A stretch of DNA of 64,000 nucleotides from CAJQLB01 sp041392065 (GTDB lineage: Bacteria > Bacteroidota > Bacteroidia > Flavobacteriales > Flavobacteriaceae), in the NCBI GenBank assembly GCA_041392065.1, contig JAWKMU010000005.1:1-64000 (forward strand). The letters run 5' to 3'. A model generated the notes under the pieces. It saw only the letters and a list, made by a program, of their open reading frames with translations. It had not been told where the DNA came from and did no database searches. Of the stretch, positions 33,902 to 43,588 are shown in pieces. The translations under genes were made by a program, and so were the position numbers. The number at the start of each line of letters is the position of its first letter. Position 1 is the first letter of the stretch.

Positions 33902-35176
33902 TTGAAGATTAATTCAATAGATATAGTCAAAATCGCTCTCATAATATTTATTATGATGACTAGCTGTGTTGAAGAAATTTCATTAGAAACCGAAAGCTTT
34001 GAAAGTATTTTGGTAATAGAAGCAACCATTACAAACGAGAACAAGCAGCAAGAAGTTTTGTTATCACGTTCTTATATGTTTGATAGTATTCCAGTTAAAG
34101 AAACAAATGCTACAGTTAGAGTTATGGATGATGCTGCAAATACTTACAACTTTACAGAAACTGAACCAGGAGTTTACAAATCACAAACAGCCTTTGCAGC
34201 ACAGCCAAATAGAAATTATAATTTATCTGTTGTAACTTCTAATGGTCAAGAATATGGCTCAAACCAAAAGCAGTTAACCCAGCCTACTACTATAGATAAT
34301 TTGTATGTTGAAAGAGATTTTAATGAAAATGGTATAGAAGGTGTTTCGGTTTATGTAGACAGTTATGACCCAACAGGAAACTCAAAATATTACAGACATG
34401 AATATGAGGAAACCTTTAAAATTGTGGCACCATTATACTCATCAGAGGAACTCATACCTAATGGAATTGAATTTCCTATTCTAAAAGATAATACTCCAGT
34501 TTTTTTAAGTAATGAGGAGTTAATTGATTGGCTTTTAACAAGACAATTCAGACCAGAACAAGAACAAATTTGTTTTAAAACCGAAAAGTCAAATACAATT
34601 ATTCAGGCAAATACTACAGAGTTTTTAGAAGATAAATTAGATAAATATCGTGTTCATTTTATAAATAGAGAAAGTACTAAAATAAGAGAGCGTTACAGTA
34701 TTTTGGTTAGGCAATATGTACAATCAAGAGAAGCTTTTGTGTTTTACGAAACACTTAATAATTTTTCAGGTTCAGATAGTGTGTTTTCAGAGGATCATCC
34801 TGGATTTTTAGAAGGCAATGTATTTTCAGTTCAAAATGATGAAGATAAAGTTTTTGGCTTCTTTGAGGTAACCTCTGTTGATGAAAAACGTATTTTTTTT
34901 AATTATGATGATTTATTTGTTAACGAACCCTTGCCCTCATATTTCTTAAGTTGTGATGAGTTTTATTCACCAGTTTTATTAAAAGAGGACTTTGCTCATA
35001 ATTGGATTGGTTCACCTTTGGTAGATGCTTTGAATAATGGATATCAGTTTTATGATGTAAATTCAGGTAGTAATACCTCACCATTTTCGAGTGCACCATT
35101 CAGACTTGTACTAGGCCCTTGTGGTGATTGCACATTTTTAGGTAATAATAATACTCCAGATTTTTGGATAGATTAA
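33902..35176 (+). CDS. DUF4249 lipoprotein (second, duplicated copy)
   Basis: This 424-residue paralogue starts at a TTG (33902, MKINSIDI), 10 nt after the first copy. A lipobox with cysteine in FIMMTSCVEE supports the start. About residues 22-180 match the first copy almost perfectly (same RSYMFDSIPVKETNA and YDPTGNSKYYRHEYEE), while the remaining two thirds differ strongly, though CGDCTF and PDFW near the C-terminus are shared. DNA in the conserved part still differs at many third positions. Function unknown; presumably an alternative receptor partner. Confidence 0.86.
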   Translation: MKINSIDIVKIALIIFIMMTSCVEEISLETESFESILVIEATITNENKQQEVLLSRSYMFDSIPVKETNATVRVMDDAANTYNFTETEPGVYKSQTAFAAQPNRNYNLSVVTSNGQEYGSNQKQLTQPTTIDNLYVERDFNENGIEGVSVYVDSYDPTGNSKYYRHEYEETFKIVAPLYSSEELIPNGIEFPILKDNTPVFLSNEELIDWLLTRQFRPEQEQICFKTEKSNTIIQANTTEFLEDKLDKYRVHFINRESTKIRERYSILVRQYVQSREAFVFYETLNNFSGSDSVFSEDHPGFLEGNVFSVQNDEDKVFGFFEVTSVDEKRIFFNYDDLFVNEPLPSYFLSCDEFYSPVLLKEDFAHNWIGSPLVDALNNGYQFYDVNSGSNTSPFSSAPFRLVLGPCGDCTFLGNNNTPDFWID

Positions 35177-35183
35177 ACATATT

Positions 35184-36938
35184 ATGATGAAAAAACAACA
35201 GCTATTAAATATCCTATTTCTATTTGCTTTTTACAATTTAGCTTTTAGTCAATATATTTTAAAAAATGCAGAAGATGTGGCTTGGTATCAAGGCATCACT
35301 CAAGAAAAAATTGTAGTACAACCCAATCAAAATCTGCTTTTTGTTGGAGAAACGGTGTATTACAAATTGTATTGTTTTGATGCTAAGACCAATACATTTA
35401 GTAATAACAGTAAAATTGCTTATGTTGAATTAGTTGGAGAAAACAATGTTGTGTTTAAACAAAAAGTAAAATTAACAAAAGGTGTTGGCTTTGGTGATTT
35501 TTTTGTTCCACCAACAGTTAAATCTGGAAATTACAAACTAATTGGATATACACAATGGATGAAAAATGGTACAAAAGATAATTTCTTTCAATCAGATATT
35601 GTTGTTTTAAATCCTTATGAAACCAATGCAAATGTTGATGAAGCTGGTTCAATAAACGATAATTTTTCTAATAGCATTTATAGTCTAAATAACAAAAAAC
35701 AAGCGGTAGTCTTAATGACTGATGCTAAAGGGTATAAAACAAGAGCTCAGGTATCACTCGATGTAACGTTGCTTGGTAATGGATTTGGAAATTACACCAT
35801 AAGTGTTAGAAAAAAGGATGATATTGCTAATAGTTTCCAAAGTAAACTTTATGGTTCAATCTCTGAAAACACAAAAGCTAATAGTGAGCCAAAAAATATT
35901 GGAGAATCCATTTTACTTCCTGAATTTATAGGTGAAATGATTACAGGTAAAGTCATCAATAAAACTACTGGAAAGCCAGAAGGAGGAAAAGATGTTGTGC
36001 TTTCAATATTAAGTGATGAAGTATTTCAAGATATCGTTAAAACAAACGATAATGGTGTATTTTATTTTCAATTAAAAGACACATATAGCAAGCCAGAAGC
36101 TTTAGTACAAGTTTTAGGAGAAGATAGAGATAGCTATTCTATTGAAGTAAAAGAACATGAATCAATTGATTATTCGGTTTTAAAATTTAAAGACTTTAAA
36201 TTGTCAAGCGAATACCAGGATTTGATTATTGAAAGAAGCATACATAACCAAATCCAAAATGCTTATTTCAATGTAAAACAAGACATCTTAAAAACAGACA
36301 TTTATCCTGTACCATTTTTCGGAAATCCTCCAACGGTTTATCAATTAGATGATTATAAGCGTTTTCCAACAATTAGGGAGACAATAATTGAGGTTGTAGA
36401 TCATGTTTGGGATCAAAGAGCAGAAAATGGAAAACGTAGTATAGATGTTAGAGAACGTGAGTTTGATCCTTATTATGGTATAGATTTACCACCAATGGTA
36501 ATTGTAGATGGTGTTTTTATTCAAGACCACCAAAGCGTGCTAGATTTTGATGCAAACAAAGTTAAAACCATAAAAGTACATCGCGAAGAGTATTATTATG
36601 GCAAAATTGTTTATCAAGGTATTGTACGTATCGAAACTTTTGATGGTAATTATGCCGAATCACTTTCGGGAGATTATTTAAAAACATTTAACAGATTACC
36701 AATTCAGCCAGCAAAAAGCTATTTCAATCAAAGTTATAGCAGTAATTCAAAAAACTTAAAAAGAATACCAGATTTTAGAGAGCAACTGTTCTGGCAACCA
36801 AACTTTGAGTTTACAAAACAAACCATGAACCTTAAGTTCTTTACATCAGATGTTAAAGGTGATTTCGAAATTGTTTTTCAAGGCTTTACAAACTTGGGTG
36901 AACCAGTTTATATAACAGAAAATTTTACGGTTAACTAG
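35184..36938 (+). CDS. Secreted MG2-like protein with TonB-plug-like C-terminal region
   Basis: The 584-residue protein begins with a signal peptide (YNLAFSQ). Residues about 45-130 resemble an alpha-2-macroglobulin MG2 beta domain (VGETVYYKLYCFDAK, GNYKLIGYTQWMKNG). A second region with ITGKVINKTTGKPEGGKDV resembles a carboxypeptidase-regulatory-like domain. Near the C-terminus, LPPMVIVDGVFIQD, TIKVHREEYYYGK and GIVRIETFDGN closely resemble the TonB plug, but no beta-barrel follows. Such plug-like proteins occur beside TonB receptors in Bacteroidota. It is the fourth gene of the receptor unit, 7 nt after the second DUF4249 gene. Role unknown. Confidence 0.82.
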   Translation: MMKKQQLLNILFLFAFYNLAFSQYILKNAEDVAWYQGITQEKIVVQPNQNLLFVGETVYYKLYCFDAKTNTFSNNSKIAYVELVGENNVVFKQKVKLTKGVGFGDFFVPPTVKSGNYKLIGYTQWMKNGTKDNFFQSDIVVLNPYETNANVDEAGSINDNFSNSIYSLNNKKQAVVLMTDAKGYKTRAQVSLDVTLLGNGFGNYTISVRKKDDIANSFQSKLYGSISENTKANSEPKNIGESILLPEFIGEMITGKVINKTTGKPEGGKDVVLSILSDEVFQDIVKTNDNGVFYFQLKDTYSKPEALVQVLGEDRDSYSIEVKEHESIDYSVLKFKDFKLSSEYQDLIIERSIHNQIQNAYFNVKQDILKTDIYPVPFFGNPPTVYQLDDYKRFPTIRETIIEVVDHVWDQRAENGKRSIDVREREFDPYYGIDLPPMVIVDGVFIQDHQSVLDFDANKVKTIKVHREEYYYGKIVYQGIVRIETFDGNYAESLSGDYLKTFNRLPIQPAKSYFNQSYSSNSKNLKRIPDFREQLFWQPNFEFTKQTMNLKFFTSDVKGDFEIVFQGFTNLGEPVYITENFTVN

Positions 36939-36993
36939 TTAAAAAACTTACACTTAAGGACTTTTTTCTTATTTTTAAACAAATTAAAATATT

Positions 36994-37707
36994 ATGAAAA
37001 AAGTCCTTACTTTATTAGCTATTGCTTTAGTATCATTCTCGTTAAAGGCTCAAAGTCCTATTGGAGCTTGGGAAATGTATTCAACTAATGAAATTGGTGA
37101 TAAACTTAAAAGTGTAGTCATATTTGCTGATGGTTTTCAAGTGATTAGTGTCTACAACGCTGATACTGGAAAATTTGTGAGTACAAATGGTGGCACATGG
37201 AAATTAGAAGGAGATAAAATGACTGAAAAAGTAGAGTTTGATACTGCAAGCCCTGAACGTGTTGGTAGTGAAGTTACCTTTAATGTTGAAATTTCAGAAA
37301 ACACTATAAAAGTAATAGACAGTACAATGAAACTAACAAGAATTGATTCAGGTACTCCAGGAAATCTGCAAGGAGCATGGTTAATGTCTGGTAGAGTAAG
37401 AGATGGCAATGAACAATTAAGAGATACAAGTGGACCACGAAAAACAATGAAACTATTGTCTGGAACTCGCTTTCAATGGATTGCATATAACACAGAAACT
37501 AAACAGTTTATGGGAACAGGAGGTGGAACTTACACTACAGAAAATGAAGAATACACCGAAAATATAGAGTTCTTTTCAAGAGACGACTCCAAAGTTGGAA
37601 TCAGTTTAAAATTCGATTATAACTTGGTTGATGGCAATTGGCACCACAAAGGATTTTCAAGCAAAGGCGATGCGATGCATGAAATTTGGAGTGTAAGAAA
37701 CCAATAG
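36994..37707 (+). CDS. Secreted protein with two tandem homologous domains, unknown function
   Basis: The 237-residue protein has a signal peptide ending SLKAQ and two similar domains of about 105 residues. The first starts PIGAWEMYSTNE and has FADGFQVISVYNADTGKF, STNGGTWKLEGD and EKVEFDT; the second starts NLQGAWLMSGRV and has LSGTRFQWIAYNTETKQF, GTGGGTYTTENE and ENIEFFS. The spacing of G-W, F-Q and GGT-Y points to a small beta-barrel, lipocalin-like fold. No cysteines or catalytic residues stand out. It is 55 nt downstream of the TonB-receptor unit and may be expressed with it. Confidence 0.75.
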   Translation: MKKVLTLLAIALVSFSLKAQSPIGAWEMYSTNEIGDKLKSVVIFADGFQVISVYNADTGKFVSTNGGTWKLEGDKMTEKVEFDTASPERVGSEVTFNVEISENTIKVIDSTMKLTRIDSGTPGNLQGAWLMSGRVRDGNEQLRDTSGPRKTMKLLSGTRFQWIAYNTETKQFMGTGGGTYTTENEEYTENIEFFSRDDSKVGISLKFDYNLVDGNWHHKGFSSKGDAMHEIWSVRNQ

Positions 37708-37748
37708 CTTTTTATAAATTTTCTTACATTTAACCAAATCAACCATTT

Positions 37749-39287
37749 ATGCTTAAAAAAGTTTTTGGAAGTGCTGTATTTGGTGTAGAAGCAACAACAG
37801 TTACAGTTGAAGTTAATGTAGATAAAGGCATAGGCTACCATTTAGTTGGACTTCCAGATAATGCCATTAAAGAAAGTAATTATCGCATTGCAGCTGCACT
37901 CCAAAATAATGGTTATAAGATTCCTGGAAAAAAAATAATCATCAATATGTCGCCTGCCGATTTACGCAAAGAAGGTAGCGCTTATGATCTTACTTTGGCA
38001 ATTGGCATTCTCGCTGCATCAAATCAGATAAAAGCTGATAATATAGAAGATTACCTAATCATGGGAGAACTTTCACTTGATGGAAGTTTGCAACCAATAA
38101 AAGGTGCTTTGCCAATCGCAATCAAGGCTAGAGAAGAAGGTTACAAAGGATTTATTCTACCTAGTCAAAACGCAAAAGAAGCAGCAATAGTAAACGATTT
38201 AAAAGTTTTTGGAGTTGATAACATAAAACAAGTTATCGAGTATTTTGATAAAGGAGAAGAACTTGAGCAAACCATTGTAGATACCAGAAAAGAATTTTAT
38301 AAAAATCTAGATTTTCCTGAGTTTGATTTTTCAGATGTAAAAGGTCAGGAAAGTATTAAGCGATGTATGGAAATTGCTGCTGCTGGTGGACATAATATTA
38401 TTCTTATTGGTCCTCCAGGTGCAGGAAAAACCATGTTAGCAAAGCGTTTGCCTTCCATTTTACCACCAATGACATTACAAGAGGCTTTAGAGACTACCAA
38501 AATACATTCTGTTGTTGGTCGTGTCAAAGAAAATACAGGACTTATGGCACAACGACCTTTTAGGAGTCCTCATCACACCATTTCTGATGTGGCTTTAGTT
38601 GGAGGTGGAGCCTATCCTCAACCAGGAGAAATTTCCTTATCACATAATGGTGTTTTGTTTTTAGACGAATTACCAGAATTTAAGCGTGGTGTATTGGAAG
38701 TGATGCGTCAGCCTTTAGAAGATAGAGAAGTTACTATTTCTAGAGCGAAATTTACAGTAACGTATCCATCGTCGTTTATGTTGGTTGCGAGTATGAATCC
38801 AAGTCCAAGTGGATATTTTAACGATCCTGATGCACCTGTTACAAGCTCTCCTGCTGAAATGCAACGTTATTTAAGCAAGATTTCGGGTCCTTTGTTAGAT
38901 CGAATAGATATTCACATAGAAGTGACTCCTGTACCTTTTGAAAAATTATCAGAAGAGCATAAGACTGAATCTTCAGTAGAGATTAGAAAGCGAGTTACAG
39001 CTGCACGGGAAATACAAACCAAACGCTTTGAAGATTCGGACAAAGTACATTACAATGCACAAATGAATTCTAAGCAAATCAGAAAGCATTGTAAATTGGA
39101 TGATGCTTCATTACAATTGCTTAAAGTAGCTATGGAACGATTAAACCTGTCTGCTCGTGCTTATGACCGAATTTTAAAAGTGGCGAGAACCATTGCAGAT
39201 TTAGAAGCTTCAGAAAACATTAATGGAAACCACATAAGTGAAGCTATTCAATACAGAAGTTTAGATAGAGAAGGTTGGTTAGGTTAA
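37749..39287 (+). CDS. YifB/ComM-type Mg-chelatase-like AAA+ ATPase
   Basis: The 512-residue protein starts with the ComM N-terminal domain (LKKVFGSAVFGVEATTV, HLVGLPDNAIKES, NMSPADLRKEGSAYDL) related to LonB. It continues with Walker A LIGPPGAGKTMLAKRL, Walker B NGVLFLDELPEF, and the Mg_chelatase C-terminal domain with RAYDRILKVARTIADLE. In Vibrio and Haemophilus, ComM is a hexameric helicase that extends heteroduplexes during natural transformation. Length and all motifs are intact. It is monocistronic. Confidence 0.93.
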   Translation: MLKKVFGSAVFGVEATTVTVEVNVDKGIGYHLVGLPDNAIKESNYRIAAALQNNGYKIPGKKIIINMSPADLRKEGSAYDLTLAIGILAASNQIKADNIEDYLIMGELSLDGSLQPIKGALPIAIKAREEGYKGFILPSQNAKEAAIVNDLKVFGVDNIKQVIEYFDKGEELEQTIVDTRKEFYKNLDFPEFDFSDVKGQESIKRCMEIAAAGGHNIILIGPPGAGKTMLAKRLPSILPPMTLQEALETTKIHSVVGRVKENTGLMAQRPFRSPHHTISDVALVGGGAYPQPGEISLSHNGVLFLDELPEFKRGVLEVMRQPLEDREVTISRAKFTVTYPSSFMLVASMNPSPSGYFNDPDAPVTSSPAEMQRYLSKISGPLLDRIDIHIEVTPVPFEKLSEEHKTESSVEIRKRVTAAREIQTKRFEDSDKVHYNAQMNSKQIRKHCKLDDASLQLLKVAMERLNLSARAYDRILKVARTIADLEASENINGNHISEAIQYRSLDREGWLG

Positions 39288-39346
39288 AATCTTCTTAATT
39301 AGATAACAACTTATCAACAAACCCAATATACTAAAGGTTTTTTCGT

Positions 39347-39354
39347 TATTTTTG
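39347..39354 (+). promoter_or_regulatory. Putative -7 box for the M16 protease gene
   Basis: TATTTTTG matches TAnnTTTG, 32 nt before the ATG at 39387. No good -33 element is seen. Confidence 0.4.
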
Positions 39355-39386
39355 GTGACTTAAAATTTTAAAATACTTTAAATACT

Positions 39387-42245
39387 ATGATCAATCTAAA
39401 ACGAATCGCTATAATGGCTTTCGCTGTAGTTGGTTTATTGGCTTTTGTAGCTTGTAAATCTGACAAGGCAGCTTCTGGCGATAAATTAGCAATCGAATTT
39501 GAGAAATATACGCTTGATAACGGTTTGCAAGTTGTATTACACCACGACAAATCAGACCCAATTGTATCATTAGCTATACAATATGGAGTAGGTTCTAACA
39601 GAGAAAAAACAGGACGTACAGGATTTGCTCACTTATTCGAGCACATGTTATTCCAAGAATCAGAGAATGTACCTCAAGATCAATTCTTCAAAAAAATACA
39701 AGATGCAGGAGGAACGCTTAATGGAGGAACTTGGAAAGACGGAACTATTTATTACGAAGTAGTTCCAAACAATGCCTTAGAAATGGTAATGTGGCTTGAA
39801 AGTGACAGAATGGGTTACTTAATCAATACAGTTACTGAGGCAGCTTTTTATAACCAACAAGAGGTTGTTCAAAACGAAAAAAGACAGCGAGTAGATAACA
39901 ACCCTTATGGTCACACCAATTGGGTTCTTGACAAAAACATCTATCCTGAAGGACATCCTTATAATTGGCAAGTTATAGGAGAACTTGTAGATCTTCAAAA
40001 TGCGACCATTGATGATGTTAAAGAATTCTATGATAAATACTATGGGCCTAACAATGCAACACTTGTATTAGCTGGAGATTTTGAAACTGAAGACGCTAAA
40101 GCTTTAATTGAAAAGTATTTTGGTGAGATTAAGCGTCGTCAAGAAGTTGAGCCTTTAAAGCCTCAGCCAGTGACTTTAGCTGAAACTAAACGTCTTTATC
40201 ACGAAGATAATTTTGCAACAGCTCCACAATTAAATATGGTTTGGCCAACATTGCAGCAATACACAGACGATGCTTATGCGTTGGATTTCTTAGGGCAATT
40301 ATTATCTCAAGGCAAAAAGGCGCCAATGTATAAAGTGCTTGTAAAAGAAAAAGAATTGACATCAAGAGTTGGAGCCTATAACAACTCACAGGAAATTGCT
40401 GGAGAATTTCATATTAATGTTACTGCAAATTCAGGAAAAAATTTACAAGAAATTGAAGATGCCATTTTTGAAGGGTTTAAGAAATTTGAAGAAGAAGGCA
40501 TTACAGATACAGATGTGGAGCGTATTAAAGCAAGCTTAGAAACCGATTTTTATAATGGGATTAGCAGCGTTTTAGGAAAGTCTTTCCAATTGGCTCAATA
40601 TAACGTATTTGCTGGTGATCCTGGATTTATCACTCAAGATATTGAAAACATTAAAGCTGTTACAAAAGATGATATCATGCGTGTATACAACACATACATA
40701 AAAGACAAACCTTTTGTGTTAACAAGTTTTGTGCCTAAAGGACAACTTGAATTAGCTGCAAAAGATTGCGTTATGGCTGCTGTTGTTGAAGAAGAAATTA
40801 AAGACAACGTTGATGTTGAAGTTGTTGAACGTAACAGTGAAGTAGTAAAAACTCCAACGGCTTTTGATCGTTCAGTTGAGCCAATGCAAGGACCTTCACC
40901 AAAATTAAATATTCCAGAATCTTGGACTACAACATTGTCTAACGATATGGAAGTATTTGGTATTGAACAAACAGAATTACCTCTTGTTAATTTTAGCTTA
41001 GTTATAGATGGTGGACATTTATTAGATTCTTTCGATAAAATTGGTGTAGCAAACCTTATGACTGACATTATGATGGAAGGTACTGCAACAAAAACTCCAG
41101 AAGAATTAGAAGAAGCTATTGAGCTACTTGGTGCAAGTATTAACATGTACACAGGAAGAGAATCTATAACCATTTCTGGTAATACATTAGTTAGAAACTT
41201 TGACAAAACTATGGATTTGGTAGAAGAAATTTTACTACAACCACGTTGGGATGAAGAAGAATTAAAGCGTATTAAATTAAGTACCATAAATGGTATCAAG
41301 CGTTCTGCTGCTAATCCTAATGTTGTGGCAAATAATGTGGCTAATAAACTTTTATATGGCGAAAAACACATGTTTGCTTACCCAACCTCTGGTACTGAAG
41401 AGTCTGTTGAGTCTATCACTATGGATGACTTGAAAGCTTTCTATGAGAAGAATTTCTCACCATCTGTGAGTAAATTCCACATTGTTGGTAATATTACAAA
41501 AGACCAAGCTTTAAAGGTGTTAAATGATTTAGAAACTAATTGGGCTGCTAAAGAAGTTGTTATTCCAACCTATCCACTTCCAGACGATAGAGATAAAGCG
41601 TCATTGTATTTTGTTGATATTCCAAATGCAAAGCAATCTGTTATCAACATTGGTTATTTATCGATGGCTCGTACAGATCCAGACTTTTTTCCAGCGGAAG
41701 TTATGAACTATAAACTTGGTGGTTCTTTCTCTGGAAATGTTAATCTTATTTTACGTGAAGAAAAAGGATATACTTATGGTGCTCGTACAGGATTTAGTGG
41801 TTCAAAAATTCCTGGAACTTTCTCAGCATCTTCAAGTGTAAGAACAAATACGACCTATGAATCTGTTCAAATCTTTAAAGAAGAAATTGAGAAGTATAGA
41901 AATGGTATTTCTCAGGAAGACTTAGACTTTACTAAAAATGCTTTAATTAAATCTAATGCTCGTCGTTTTGAGTCTCAATTCTCTTTATTAGGAATGTTGC
42001 AAGAAATGAGTGCTTATGATTTACCAGCAGATTATATTGCTGATGAAGAGCGTATCATTAGTGCAATGACTCTTGAGGAGCATAAAAGACTAGCTAATAA
42101 ACATTTAGATGCTTCAAAAATGGGTTATTTAGTAGTAGGTGATGCTGCAACTCAATTTGAAAGATTTAAAAACGCTGGCTTTGATGAGGTGATTCTTTTA
42201 GATAAGGACGCTAAAGAAGTTAAAGTATCAGACATAAAAATGTAA
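39387..42245 (+). CDS. M16 family zinc metalloprotease, outer-membrane lipoprotein
   Basis: The 952-residue protein has a lipoprotein signal with Cys at residue 23 (LLAFVACKSDK). The N-terminal M16 domain has the inverted zinc motif H-x-x-E-H in FAHLFEHMLFQ (residues 82-86) and the third ligand Glu region in EVVQNEKRQR. A second, inactive M16 half follows from about residue 500 (TTLSNDMEVFGIEQTE), as in pitrilysin-like fused pairs. The lipobox and size suggest a surface or periplasmic peptidase that clears peptides. It is monocistronic with a strong terminator. Confidence 0.92.
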   Translation: MINLKRIAIMAFAVVGLLAFVACKSDKAASGDKLAIEFEKYTLDNGLQVVLHHDKSDPIVSLAIQYGVGSNREKTGRTGFAHLFEHMLFQESENVPQDQFFKKIQDAGGTLNGGTWKDGTIYYEVVPNNALEMVMWLESDRMGYLINTVTEAAFYNQQEVVQNEKRQRVDNNPYGHTNWVLDKNIYPEGHPYNWQVIGELVDLQNATIDDVKEFYDKYYGPNNATLVLAGDFETEDAKALIEKYFGEIKRRQEVEPLKPQPVTLAETKRLYHEDNFATAPQLNMVWPTLQQYTDDAYALDFLGQLLSQGKKAPMYKVLVKEKELTSRVGAYNNSQEIAGEFHINVTANSGKNLQEIEDAIFEGFKKFEEEGITDTDVERIKASLETDFYNGISSVLGKSFQLAQYNVFAGDPGFITQDIENIKAVTKDDIMRVYNTYIKDKPFVLTSFVPKGQLELAAKDCVMAAVVEEEIKDNVDVEVVERNSEVVKTPTAFDRSVEPMQGPSPKLNIPESWTTTLSNDMEVFGIEQTELPLVNFSLVIDGGHLLDSFDKIGVANLMTDIMMEGTATKTPEELEEAIELLGASINMYTGRESITISGNTLVRNFDKTMDLVEEILLQPRWDEEELKRIKLSTINGIKRSAANPNVVANNVANKLLYGEKHMFAYPTSGTEESVESITMDDLKAFYEKNFSPSVSKFHIVGNITKDQALKVLNDLETNWAAKEVVIPTYPLPDDRDKASLYFVDIPNAKQSVINIGYLSMARTDPDFFPAEVMNYKLGGSFSGNVNLILREEKGYTYGARTGFSGSKIPGTFSASSSVRTNTTYESVQIFKEEIEKYRNGISQEDLDFTKNALIKSNARRFESQFSLLGMLQEMSAYDLPADYIADEERIISAMTLEEHKRLANKHLDASKMGYLVVGDAATQFERFKNAGFDEVILLDKDAKEVKVSDIKM

Positions 42246-42269
42246 ATCAATTTAAATATTTGTTTTTAG

Positions 42270-42299
42270 AAAAGGTGTGATGGAAATCACACCTTTTTT
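42270..42299 (+). terminator. Rho-independent terminator of the M16 protease gene
   Basis: AAAAGGTGTGAT (42270-42281) and ATCACACCTTTT (42286-42297) form a perfect 12-bp stem with a GGAA tetraloop, followed by TT G. Confidence 0.85.
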
Positions 42300-42361
42300 G
42301 TTTTTAGCACATTAAACTAAACTATCGTATTAATTCTTAAATTAGCAACAAACACTCTCAC

Positions 42362-43588
42362 ATGATTAAATCTTGGTTTAAAAATATTGGTCCAGGACCT
42401 TTAGTAGCTGCAGCATTTGTTGGTCCAGGAACAGTGACTTTATGCACTTTAGCTGGCGTTAATTTTGGTTATGCTTTGCTTTGGGCAATGGTATTGTCAG
42501 TTGTTGCAACTATTGTATTACAGGAAATGTCAGCGCGTTTGGGTATTATAACTCAAAAGGGATTATCTGAAATTATCAGAACCGAAATAAAAAATCCACT
42601 ACTAAAAGGGCTTTCTATTATTTTAATTCTATCAGCAATTGTTATTGGAAATGCAGCTTATGAGGCTGGTAATATTAGTGGAGGAGTTCTTGGTTTGGAA
42701 TCTGTTTTAGGTAAGCACTCTGCAAATTTAGGTGCTTTTTCATTGAATTACTTTAGCTTAGCTATTGGATTGGTTGCATTCATTTTGCTTTACTTAGGAA
42801 ATTACAAAGTATTAGAAAAGGCTTTAGTATCATTGGTTATTTTAATGAGTATTGCGTTTATAGTAACTGCTATTATGACCAAACCTAATGTAATTGACGT
42901 TTTTAAAGGCATTTTTATTCCTAGATTTCCACAGGACAGTATTCTTACCATTATTGGATTGATAGGAACCACTGTGGTACCTTATAATTTGTTTTTACAT
43001 GCATCATTGGTTAAAGAGAAATGGAGTGATGAAACGGATTTAAAATATGCTAAAAAAGATACAATTGTAGCTGTTGTTCTTGGAGGCTTGGTGTCTATGT
43101 GTATTATTATTTCTGCAGCAGCAGTGCAAACCACAGAAATTAATAATGCAGCAGATTTAGCAAAAGGATTAGAGCCATTGTTTGGAAGCTTTTCAAAATA
43201 CTTTTTGGCTATAGGATTGTTTGCTGCAGGAATTACAAGTGCTATTACAGCGCCTTTGGCTGCAGCGTTTGTGGCTACTGGTTGTTTGGGATGGTCTACA
43301 AAAATGACATCTAAAAAATTCAAAGCAGTTTGGATGCTTATTCTGGTTGTTGGAGTAATTTCGTCATCATCAGGAATTAAATCTATTGAAATCATAAAAT
43401 TTGCTCAAGTAGCTAACGGTATCTTGCTTCCTGTTATCGCTGGGTTTCTTATTTGGATTATGAACAAAAAATCGGTTTTAGGAAGTTATAAAAACACATT
43501 AAGACAAAATTTAATCAGCTTAATTATTCTTGCAATAACCATATTTTTAGGAGTAAAGAGCATATTAAAAGTCTTTGAACTATTATAA
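42362..43588 (+). CDS. Nramp family divalent metal transporter
   Basis: The 408-residue protein has about eleven membrane helices with the Nramp signature GPGPLVAAAFVGPGTVTLCT in helix 1 (the DPGN site reads VGPGT here, lacking the metal-binding Asp-Pro-Gly-Asn) and TTVVPYNLFLHASLVKEKW, the family MPHNLFLHS block with methionine replaced by valine. Loss of the canonical D and M ligands points to an Nramp-related transporter with altered substrate, such as Mg2+, a non-metal cation or an organic substrate. It directly precedes pxpA on the same strand with no gap. Confidence 0.88.
   Translation: MIKSWFKNIGPGPLVAAAFVGPGTVTLCTLAGVNFGYALLWAMVLSVVATIVLQEMSARLGIITQKGLSEIIRTEIKNPLLKGLSIILILSAIVIGNAAYEAGNISGGVLGLESVLGKHSANLGAFSLNYFSLAIGLVAFILLYLGNYKVLEKALVSLVILMSIAFIVTAIMTKPNVIDVFKGIFIPRFPQDSILTIIGLIGTTVVPYNLFLHASLVKEKWSDETDLKYAKKDTIVAVVLGGLVSMCIIISAAAVQTTEINNAADLAKGLEPLFGSFSKYFLAIGLFAAGITSAITAPLAAAFVATGCLGWSTKMTSKKFKAVWMLILVVGVISSSSGIKSIEIIKFAQVANGILLPVIAGFLIWIMNKKSVLGSYKNTLRQNLISLIILAITIFLGVKSILKVFELL

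Noticed and set aside
40634..41371. 245-codon open frame antisense to the M16 protease gene
   Set aside because: It lacks any motif, is Ser/Leu-rich as expected from antisense of a coding gene, and the sense gene is complete.
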